Below, piece after piece: positions 56,794-64,000 of a stretch of 64,000 nucleotides of DNA. The position numbers were made by a program, and so were the translations under genes. The stretch lies in contig CM028129.1 of the NCBI GenBank assembly GCA_016271365.2, forward strand, positions 844,024,001 to 844,088,000. Reading direction: 5' to 3'. Numbering within the stretch: the first letter of the stretch is position 1; every line of letters begins with the position of its first letter. The notes below the pieces were generated by a model. The model made no database searches and had not been told where the DNA came from. It saw nothing but the letters and a program-made list of their open reading frames with translations. Source of the DNA: Neoceratodus forsteri. Taxonomy: Eukaryota; Chordata; Ceratodontiformes; Ceratodontidae.

Positions 56794-56912
56794 GATACTT
56801 TATTTCTATAGCGCCCCATTTCGGGGACTCTGAGCACTTCACAGTTTACAGATTAAAACACAATACAACAAATTGGACAATCAATTCACTAACAATCCTG
56901 TTGGAGCAAAAA

Positions 56913-57383
56913 TCAATGTACATAAAAACTATCTATCCGTACAATAAGCAGTAAATCAAAATATTTATCATTAAAAGCCTGGTTGAATAAAAAACTTTTT
57001 AGTCCCTTTTTAAAGGTTTCCACCAAGGGTGCCTCCCATAGTTGTTTAAGCAAAGAGTTCAACAGGATAGGCGTGGCCACTGAAAATGCTCGATCACCAG
57101 AGTGCCACAACCTAACCCTAGGAACACTAAGGAGGCAACCCTCAGTGGAATGGAGAGCCCGGGATGGATGATGAGGCACAAGGAGATCTTGCAGGTAGAC
57201 TGGTCCCTTTTCATGTAGGGCCTTATAGGTCAGTAATCTGAACTTGAAGGCAATCCTCCACCTAAATGGCAGCCAGTGCAGTTTGTGGAGGACAGGTGTG
57301 ATATGGTCACACCTTTGTGCACCAGTCAATAATATGGTACATCTGATAAAATTACTTCTTTCTGTATAATTCCACATTGTCAC
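56913..57383 (-). pseudogene. L2 RT C-terminal domain
   Basis: 156 open codons with TGAQRCDHITPVLHKLHWLP, RIAFKFRLLTYKALHEKGPV, S-V-P-R-V-R-L-W-H-S-G-D-R-A-F-S-V-A-T-P, and F-K-K-G-L-K-S-F-L-F-N. These are conserved blocks of L2 C-termini in fish and amphibians. The usual A-P-x-L-W-N-S-L-P is changed to T-P-I-L-L-N-S-L-L. The catalytic part is missing (5'-truncated). Confidence 0.88.
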
Positions 57384-57439
57384 TAGGCTGTTTATTTACT
57401 GCTGTGACTTAATAAGCAGTGCCCAAAACTCAAGGGGAG

Positions 57440-58276
57440 GTACAAAATATTCTACTAATACTTATCTGTTTATCTCTTCACTGCTGCCTACAGAACCTTT
57501 CAGCCAAAGGGTGCATCTGTGGAACCTTGCGTGTCCAATCTGTAATGCTTAGTAAAAGTGTACAAGGAAGACCAAGTAACTGCCTTACAAAGGCTAGATA
57601 CAGAGGCTTCTCTATGTTCTGCCCAGGAGGCTGCCATAGCCCTGGTCAAATGTGCTTTAATCAGCGCTGATGGCTATAGCTTTTTCACCACATAAGCCTT
57701 TGCTATGCATGAGCTTATATGTCTGGCCAAAGTTGCCTTTGAAGTTTGTTGTCCTCTTTGTGGAACCAAACAGCACAAAAAATATGATCTGATTTCTGAA
57801 AGGACTGCATTTGTATATGGTACATTTTGACTACTCTGCACACATCTGACTTGTACACTTGTTTTTCTTTATATCTAATTGGCTTTAAGCAAAAAGAAGG
57901 AAGATAAACCTCTTGGTTTACATGGAACTCTGCTGGAACTTTCAAAAAAGAAGGAAGGCACCATGCAAAGCTTTACCTTGTCCTGACTGTATGCCAGATA
58001 CAGTTCCTTGCTTGAGAGCACTTGCAACTCTCCAATTTATCTAGCTGAACAGCTGCCATTCAGAAAGCAGCTCTTGAGAGAAAGAATGTCATCAAGGACA
58101 TGTAATGAAGGAACAAAGGGTAGTGTATAGAGTGACTGGCATAGTTCTGCTGATTGTTCTGAAGAACTGACTAACATTTGAGTGTGATCCCAAAGAGGCA
58201 TGTTCACAGGATAGTGTCCATCACCTTCTCGAAGTATCTCACCTTCTCTGAGTATCCTAACTTGAGAAACCTCCAC
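57440..58276 (-). pseudogene. DIRS tyrosine recombinase
   Basis: The minus strand gives L-S-L-K-S-C-F-L-N-G-S-C-S-A-R, stop, I-G-E-L-Q (first catalytic Arg region), F-H-V-N-Q-E-V-Y-L-P-S-F-C and Y-K-S-D-V-C-R-V-V-K-M-Y. It ends with H-L-T-R-A-M-A-A-S-W-A-E-H-R (H-x-x-R) and W-S-S-L-Y-T-F-T-K-H-Y-R-L-D with the nucleophile Tyr. The catalytic set R…H-x-x-R…Y is visible but interrupted by stops and shifts. Confidence 0.87.
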
Positions 58277-58379
58277 CTCTCAGGAGCCAGGCTGCCAGCA
58301 GATCTGGATTTGGCTGGAAGATTTGGCTCTGATTTAGCAGATCACATTGTAGAAGATGCCTGTATGGTTCCTGAGCTGC

Positions 58380-58540
58380 TGATTCATTAGATCAGTGAAC
58401 CACAACATTTTTGGCCACTCCAGAGTCATGAGGATAAACCATCTGCAAGTCTAACAAATCCTTCTGTGTACTATAGGAATCAGAGGGAATGGAGGAAAAA
58501 GATAAGCTCTTTGAAAATTCCACAGGAGAGACATATCATT
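58380..58540 (-). pseudogene. DIRS region between RNase H and recombinase
   Basis: The minus strand gives FQRAYLFPPFPLIPIVHRRI, a stop, then F-I-L-M-T-L-E-W-P-K-M-L-W-F-T-D-L. It matches the Y-A-F-P-P-x-P-L-I-P-K-V-L-x-K-I…W-P-R-x-P-W-F block of DIRS elements. Confidence 0.8.
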
Positions 58541-58684
58541 TACAGTTTTGGCTCCTGTGTACCTTCACTTACTGTAAAATCTCAGAATTTGTGAATTGAG
58601 TCTTGATGGAAAGTGATGTATGTCTGAAGTTCCAAACCAGAGACACAGTGACTATTCCCCTTGGTGAACATATTGGTGGTTGAG

Positions 58685-59035
58685 CTAGTCTGCATGGGAT
58701 GTCAGCTCTCCCACCAAATGAAGCATCACCAGAGATGCCAGGTCAGCCTCTGCCCAATGAAGGAGCTTGTATGGTGCCATCAGCATCCTTTCTCTTTTTT
58801 TGTCACACTGCTTGTTTCTGTTTGTGACCATCACTGCATAATCACACTGGACCTTTACTGACTTCTGGCTGACATTGTCCTGAAAATGTCTGATGGCTAG
58901 CAAGATTGCACTTGTCTCTAAGGAGTTTATCTGAAGCTTATTTTCCTTGTGAGTCCACACTCCTAACACTGTGATTAAGTCCAACACTGAACCCCTGTCT
59001 GTAAGGCTGACATCTGTTCTCATAATTATCTGTGA
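58685..59035 (-). pseudogene. DIRS RNase H domain
   Basis: The minus strand encodes MRTDVSLTDRGSVLDLITVL (catalytic Asp of T-D-A-S), W-T-H-K-E-N-K-L-Q-I-N-S-L-E-T-S-A (catalytic Glu), A-I-R-H-F-Q-D-N, V-Q-C-D-Y-A-V-M-V, then A-E-A-D-L-A-S-L-V-M-L-H. This is the standard DIRS order. It resumes directly after the AAAT tail of the inserted L2-like element. Confidence 0.85.
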
Positions 59036-59489
59036 TGGGGATTTATTTATTTATTTACTTATACCTTGGATTACAATATCTTTGAGCCAGAGGCTCTTTT
59101 ACAAAGTTTCCACATCAGTTAAGAAACAAGCACAGTTTACACAGTAAGTACAGAAAACAGGTAAGGTGACTAGAAGCGGGGGATGGGGATGGAATGGGGG
59201 CAAGACAGACAGAACAAGAGGCTTAGTTTACAGGGGATGAGGATAGAGGAAGGAGGAGGAAGAAGGGCTGTACAGGGAAGGGAGGTGCGAGAAGAGAGAG
59301 AGAGATGACTGGGCAGAGGGAGGTGAGGGACATGCATGTGGTTAATGGTGCAGGGAAAAAGTGGCAGGATGGGAGGGAGAGAGAATAGAGGTCCGGGGGG
59401 TCAGTTTTTTGATAATGGGGTGGGATAGCCTAACTCAGACAATCACACCTTTACTGTGTAGTGAGGTGCTGGCAACGTTTATATTTAAA

Positions 59490-59850
59490 GGGGCCGGCAC
59501 AGGGTCATAATGCTGCACCCAAAATAGTGCACAGCAGAATGCCTCATGAACAATGGTGTGTGACTAAGCAGTGTCGGCAAATAACACCGACTGCAACAAT
59601 AACCGCAAAAAACTACAGAATTTGTGATTTAATGAGGGGGGGCTTTGCCCACTACACCCCCTGGAATTAAAATAACTAACTCCAAGGGGGTGTGGACTTA
59701 GGGGATCGGAGCAAAACTTTTTTGGGGGGGAATTCCCCTTAACACAAAAAAAGCTGCAACAGCATGGGACCAGGGAGGAATCTAACCACACACCCAGGTC
59801 CCCCATGCCACCGGATGCTGGCACTCTAGCCACTCCACCATGGGAGTGGC
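59490..59850 (-). repeat. SINE-2 family, minus-strand copy
   Basis: On the minus strand, CCCATGGTGGAGTGGCTAGA then GTGCCAGCAT (A box) and TGTGGTTAGATTCCTCCC (B box), a T-run, GCTCCGATCCCC, GGAGTTAG, GGGCAAAGCCCC, GAGGCATTC and the end ATTATGACCCTGTGCC. It lies in the 3' UTR of the nested L2-like element. The sequence up to about 60040 may belong to the same repeat. Confidence 0.72.
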
Positions 59851-60043
59851 TTGACCAGGAACCACCCCACCAATGTCCTTCTCACTTCCTCATGTGAGGT
59901 ACAGTGACAGGGGTAGCACATTTTCCTTGTACGCTAACCAACCCCCGTCACTGTAGGAGGATTAGCGCTTTCGGTAGTGCTGTTTCTTCTGCGCCATTTT
60001 GGGTATGGCATAATCACCCGGTACCAAAGGGGCTGATCTTGGA

Positions 60044-61206
60044 CTAATTACAGAGTGATGGGAGGAGGCCATTTAGCCAGTTTGGTGCCCTGTACTTGAA
60101 GGAGCACTGTGCCATAGAGGTGCGACAGAATGGGACCTGGTAGGCCAGGTTAGACATTCCACGGGTGTAGTGAGGGTTAGTTACCCATTTAAGAAATTTT
60201 AGGAAGACTGGAGGGGTTAGGCCAAGATATATTTTTTTCACAAACAGACAGGTCTGATACTGTGTCTGACCCTTTAGGTAAAGCCAGTTAGATTGAGCAT
60301 ACAGCTCACAAGTATGAGTGAGTCTACTAGCCCCAGTAGCTATTCGGCAGATTTTATTAAGGGCTAAGCTGATTCCTTTAAGCATGGTATCCATGGCAGC
60401 CCCATATATAATTAGCCCGTAGTCAATTAAGGAGAATATTGAACGCCAGGCATGGTGGTGCTGAGGGTTGCGGCGCTGGATGCCACACCTTGGACCACTG
60501 CCCTTGGCAGGTTCAGGAATGGACTCAGGCCGCTGGGGGTCGGCAGGGGAGAGGGAGGATTGAGCGTCCAATGACTGCTCTCCTCTCTCTGGGGTGGGTA
60601 GTGGGGCTTGCATCGCCCTGTAGCGACAACTTGCATAGGCTAGCTGCACTAAAGTGGCATGCAAAAGTGGGGGGAGAGCGTGGCGGGCGTCAGCACTACG
60701 TGCTCGGACACCATTGCATGTCCGGCTCTCCATAAGGGAGAAAACATGGAAAATGCGGAGGGTGATCTTCGCAGCTGAAGGCCACGTCTTGCACCTCCGG
60801 AGAGACCTGAGAGGGGATCGTACCCAGTGGGTGTGAGAGCGATGAAAGGCCGGCCCACTGGGGGAGCGGGTTCATGTGGCCCACACGCAGGATTGGGTCC
60901 GGCGGTACAGGGCTGGCAGCCAGAGATCATGGGGGCCGCTCTGCTGAGGAGGTAGAAACAAGAGTATGATAAAAATTAAAAAAGGAGAATATTGAACTAA
61001 TGATTGCTATGCAAAGCTCATCAGGTTGAGACAGTGCCTGTGCCTATATAAGAGCCCAGTCCTAGTGTTTACTGCCTTAGGTAAATGGTCAACATGGGTG
61101 GCAAATGACATGGAGGTATCTAGGGTTATACCAAGGTATTTGAACTGCTGGACCTGTGAGTTAAGATTGTTAAGGATGGTCAACTGGTGTAGTTTGTTTC
61201 TACTGG
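60044..61206 (-). pseudogene. L2-like RT C-terminal part in the nested element
   Basis: After the TIR element the reading resumes with Q-F-K-Y-L-G-I-T-L-D-T-S-M-S-F (about 61100-61150). After SINE-1 it continues with FSLIDYGLIIYGAAMDTMLK, A-T-G-A-S-R-L-T-H-T-C-E-L-Y and Y-R-A-P-N-W-L-N-G-L-L-P. Removing both inserts gives one continuous L2-type domain. Confidence 0.85.
60445..60981 (+). repeat. SINE-1 family, copy 4, with 16-bp TSD
   Basis: AAGGAGAATATTGAAC at 60429-60444 is repeated exactly at 60982-60997. Head: CATGGTGGTGCTGAGGGTTG (A box) and GGCAGGTTCAGGAATGGACT (B box). The family core GGATTGAGCGTCCAATGACT, a G/C-rich body and a tail ATGATAAAAATTAAAA follow. At 537 bp with a perfect duplication, it gives the best-defined boundaries of the family. 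Confidence 0.92.
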
Positions 61207-62060
61207 CTCCTATGCACTAATGGGTGGAGTGGCTACACGCCACATAACTTGAGCACATAGCTACCCTGCACCCATTATGCCCCCATGCAGGATGCACCAA
61301 TGGGGGTGCACAGCACCTATGCCTGATCCCCTGGTTGTGCTAAGAACAATGCACTGAGGGCGGTTGAGGTGCGGGCTGGCACTATGCGCCATTGACTTAG
61401 GCACATAGTGTTTGCCATGGGAGTGCAGGATACACCAGGGAGAACCCTGCCATAAACCCCCTATGCGCTCCATGCACACCCTGGGACATGCCGCAGGACA
61501 GGGTGAACAGCCCACCGACCCTCCGGGGCCACAGCAAATGGCTGCCTGGTGCCACCCACCCACCCCAGCACATGGTTGTGTGTGCAGTGCCCCCCCACAT
61601 ACCTAAACCCCTCACATGGACACCAACACATGGATTCTGCCCTCCCAATGGCACAGCATGTCCACCCCCCGCTACTAGTGCTACTGGCCCCCCCACCACC
61701 CGACATGCCCCAATCCCTCTGCACCACTTCAGTGCCATTGAAGGGCCTGCAGCATTGCCCTCCATCCACCCGCCACAGCCACCAGCCCTCAGACACCCAC
61801 AGGGTGTGCTGCCAACACGTGCCCCACTGTGTAAGGGATCCACTGTTGGACCCATGCTGGGGATCTGATTGGATGCCCAGCTGGGTCCATGACTCCGCCC
61901 ATGCCTGCCCAACGTGGACCAGCATGCCAGGGGAGCGGGACTGTGGACAGGTGGCCAGTGGTAGTGAATGCTGCCTGTACACACCTGTCCACATGTGCAG
62001 AGCTCCGCAGGTGGGATGTGCACCTCAGGCATGTACTTCCCACCCCTATGTGCATAGGGG
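61207..62060. mobile_element. Nonautonomous TIR element, 854 bp
   Basis: Ends: CTCCTATGCACTAATGGGTGG at the left (61207-) and, read in reverse, CCCCTATGCACATAGGGGTG at the right (62060-). They share CCTATGCAC-x2-A-T-R-G-G-G-T-G. The right end is itself an 18-bp palindrome (62043-62060). The interior is C/G-rich without a transposase; open stretches on both strands are compositional. It interrupts the L2-like RT cleanly. The target duplication is unclear (TA possible). Confidence 0.72.
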
Positions 62061-62061
62061 C

Positions 62062-62470
62062 CAATGTGAGGACTGGCAAAAAGCATAGATTTAATTTTTT
62101 TGTAATTAAGGAGTTTGTGATCAGAGAACCATTCCTCAACAGCTGAGAAGTTGTCCTGTAGTTGTTGTTGAAGGGGAAGGGGGTCAGGGTGACTTGAGAA
62201 AATGACAGCATCATCTGTGTAAAGAAATAGGTTAGTCGAACAAGCCTGAGGGAGGGTGTTGAGGAATAGATTAAAGAGCAGGGAAACCAGGATTGAACCT
62301 TGCGGGACCAAAGATCGCACATGGTGGCTGTCGGACAGCGCATTACTTATTTTGACTCTCTGGGATCAGTCACCAAGAAAGTTCTCAAACCAGCCAGTTA
62401 CCTCAGCCGATAATCCCTGGGAGTGGAGTGAGTCAAGTAACAGGGAAGAAGGGAGGAACACCTCAACAGA
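62062..62470 (-). pseudogene. L2-like RT core in the nested element
   Basis: The minus strand gives V-T-G-W-F-E-N-F-L-G-D, then LVPQGSILVSLLFNLFLNTL, LFLYTDDAVIFSSHPDPLPL (catalytic pair) and W-F-S-D-H-K-L-L-N-Y-K-K-I-K-S-M-L-F. Reading is then cut by the TIR element at 62060. Confidence 0.88.
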
Positions 62471-62597
62471 CTCTGTGGATTCCCCTACCACTCCAGGGAA
62501 TGGCAAACAGTTTTGGTAGCCAGATCTGTAATTGTGCTTCTCTGATGCAGGGGATCAGTGATTCAGGAGAAAGACCTAAAGATGTCTCATGTAAAGC

Positions 62598-63510
62598 CTA
62601 GCTCAGGAAACCATCTTTGTGGTACTCATCAGACCCAGAATATGGAGGCATCTGTGTATTGACACTACCTTCAATTTCCTGATCTACTTTTGAAGATACT
62701 TCATCCTCACATTTGGCTAGAATATACATGCTAAATCCTGATGGAAACTTGCCCCAAAGTGATCCAGAAACTGAAGGCTTAAGGGAGCTCTTTTCCATAT
62801 TCACTATTTACCCATGTTCCCAAAGGACCAGCAAGGTTCTCTGAACTGATCAATGAGCTAGCTCCTACAATGGTGATCTGAAGAAAGGGTTTTCCAAATA
62901 TGGATACACATGATTTCCCTCCCACCAGAGGAGGGCTACTATGATATCAGAATCTATGTGAACACCTGTGAAGTTGATGCCAGACAAAGGGGGAGCCTGA
63001 TATTGAAAAGGATGGTTTTGAATTGAAGACCTTAGAAACTGCTGGTGCAACTGATGAATCAGTACCTGTAAGTACACATCTGAGAGGTCTACAGATGCAA
63101 AAAGAATCCTCGGACAGCAGCACTGCTGCTATCACCAAACCAGAGGTGCTCCATTTTGAATCTGGCTGGTCTCATAAATCAGTTCAGGGCCTTTAGGACC
63201 AGCATCATTCAGATTCTTCCTGATTTCTTGGGACTATGAGGTATATGGAATATAACCCATATTCAATTTCCTGTGGGGAATCAGTAACTATTGCTTCTAT
63301 GGTAAACAAGTAAGCCAAGGTCTGACCTACTGCTTGATGTTTCCTGGGATTTCTTATAACCATGGACTGGAAGGAGTGTCCCCTTGAGGGCTTTGATGAG
63401 AACTCTATCGCATTATCCTGCAAAATGATCTCTAGTACCCAGGTATCCGACATGGTCTTGACCCATTTTTTGAAAAAATGCAAAGCAAACCCTCCAGAGG
63501 CTGTAGACAA
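62598..63510 (-). pseudogene. DIRS reverse transcriptase
   Basis: The minus strand reads F-F-K-K-W-V-K-T-M-S-D-T-W-V-L-E-I-I (the W-x-x-I-T-x-D-x-W-V-L start of DIRS RT), Y-G-L-Y-S-I-Y-L-I-V-P-R-N-Q-E. In other frames follow FASVDLSDVYLQVLIHQLHQ (first catalytic Asp), F-Q-Y-Q-A-P-P-L, V-Y-P-Y-L-E-N in the place of Y-L-D-D, and M-E-K-S-S-L-K-P-S. The catalytic D-D pair is replaced by E-N, so the enzyme is dead. Confidence 0.85.
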
Positions 63511-63518
63511 GAATAAAC

Positions 63519-64000
63519 CTAACCATCATCATGCAGAATAACTGCCTCTGCATTTAGCTCAGCCAAAATGTTTACGCGTAAAAAAACTTGTGTCTTGTCT
63601 GGCCTTAAAGCCTGAGAATGAACCTCTGTGTCACTGGTTTCCAGAACCTTGAGAGGAATGAAAACTGCCACAGAAACTACAGCTATGACAAAAATCTGTT
63701 TCTGGGTCAATTGCTGACTTTTGGAGTTTAGCAGCAAACCCTTCTTATCCTTAGTATCTTTGAGGATTTTATCTAACTGTGTGCAGAAAGGCATATCACT
63801 TGTGAAAGACACGCTCAGATGATGAGTCTTGGAGGTCTGGTCTGTCTATCAATGTCTCAGCCATATAGAACACATGGTCACCACTGTGGCCTCCGAACTT
63901 CTACTGGTGAGCAGAAGTAAATCCACCGAAGAATCTCTCAAGAATGAAGCCACCATGTCCTCTAAAGGAACAAGATGATGTATGCGTGAATCCTCAGATA
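63519..64000 (-). pseudogene. DIRS ORF1 (gag-like), C-terminal part
   Basis: From the window edge the minus strand gives T-V-V-T-M-C-S-I-W-L-R-H, two stops, then T-D-Q-T-S-K-T-H-H-L and F-T-S-D-M-P-F-C-T-Q-L-D-K-I-L-K-D-T-K-D-K-K. This follows the A-x-R-A-x-W-L-R…P-F-x-G-x-x-L-F-G pattern at the end of vertebrate DIRS gag-like proteins. Recognition is weaker than for the RT. Confidence 0.6.

Larger units (their letters stand above)
56740..57383 (-). mobile_element. L2 3' fragment with GACA/GATA tail
   Basis: The minus strand from 57383 encodes the RT C-terminal domain. The 3' end near 56800 reads GGGGCGCTATAGAAATAAAG, the characteristic L2 end (GCGCTATATAAATAA), followed by a GTCT/ATCT microsatellite (56740-56793). 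It abuts the end of the DIRS element at about 57385. Confidence 0.87.
59036..62540 (-). mobile_element. L2/Rex-like LINE nested in the DIRS element
   Basis: On the minus strand it starts near 62540 inside the RT, and carries three later insertions (TIR element 61207-62060, SINE-1 60445-60981, SINE-2 about 59490-59850). It ends in a hairpin (GAGCCAGAGGCTC, 59084-59096) and an AAAT tail at 59041-59058. CCCCATCACAGA after the tail and CCCCTGCATCAGA near 62540 may be a diverged target duplication. Same clade as the copy at 52540-56320. Confidence 0.82.
57385..64000 (-). mobile_element. DIRS-type retrotransposon, split by nested insertions, runs off the window
   Basis: DIRS elements replicate through RNA but integrate with a tyrosine recombinase. 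On the minus strand: gag-like C-terminus (to the window edge), RT (62600-63510), RNase H (58685-59035), the post-RNase H region, and tyrosine recombinase (57440-58276). An L2-like element (59036 to about 62540) separates RT from RNase H. All ORFs hold stops, so it is inactive. The 3' terminal repeat is seen only to about 57365. Confidence 0.85.

Noticed and set aside
61397..62088. Large open frames on both strands at 61.4-62.1 kb
   Set aside because: They fall in the G/C-rich interior of the TIR element; the part of the minus frame that is real (L-F-L-Y-T-D-D) lies beyond it at 62062-62320.

Overview
The window is vertebrate nuclear DNA made almost entirely of transposable elements. It contains many broken non-LTR retrotransposons (CR1, L1/Tx1-like, L2/Rex1-like), a DIRS-type tyrosine-recombinase retrotransposon, two tRNA-headed SINE families, short inverted-repeat DNA elements and several minisatellites. 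No complete host gene was found. The mix of DIRS, CR1, L2 and L1 with CR1 tails of TTTCTATG repeats points to an amphibian. A caecilian is my best guess, but that is inference from repeat content and is not proven.

Left part (1-23331): an unusual TG/CA-rich, A/T-homopolymer-poor segment, now in three blocks (1-2700, 12737-15117, 19955-23331). CR1 copy A (itself split by an L2-like fragment and a near full-length 6.6 kb L1-like element with a 14-bp target duplication) separates the first two blocks. CR1 copy B (4.8 kb, apparently full length) separates the second and third. On the minus strand the third block holds an intact THAP zinc-finger exon with a consensus splice donor, and a 4 x 225 bp tandem array. 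Less certain minus-strand exon candidates lie in the other blocks. This split THAP locus is the best candidate for something undescribed.

Middle (23332-37075): CR1 copy C and older CR1 pieces on the minus strand, then a decayed L1-like element on the plus strand. Its ORF1 end lies in an 845-bp tandem duplication, and its RT is interrupted by a Rex1/L2-like 3' fragment (33116-34493).

Right part (37076-64000): a candidate TIR element, two SINE-1 copies with clear target duplications, a palindromic MITE, a roughly 650-bp inverted repeat, three related minisatellites, and further L2-like elements. One of these is nearly 3.8 kb with EN, RT and a 2A-like motif. At the right edge a minus-strand DIRS element (gag-like end, RT, RNase H, tyrosine recombinase) is split by an L2-like element that itself carries a SINE-1, a SINE-2 and a TIR element. 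All element ORFs carry stops or frameshifts, so the window reads as layered insertions that can be ordered in time from their nesting. Stretches with nothing recognisable are listed as such.
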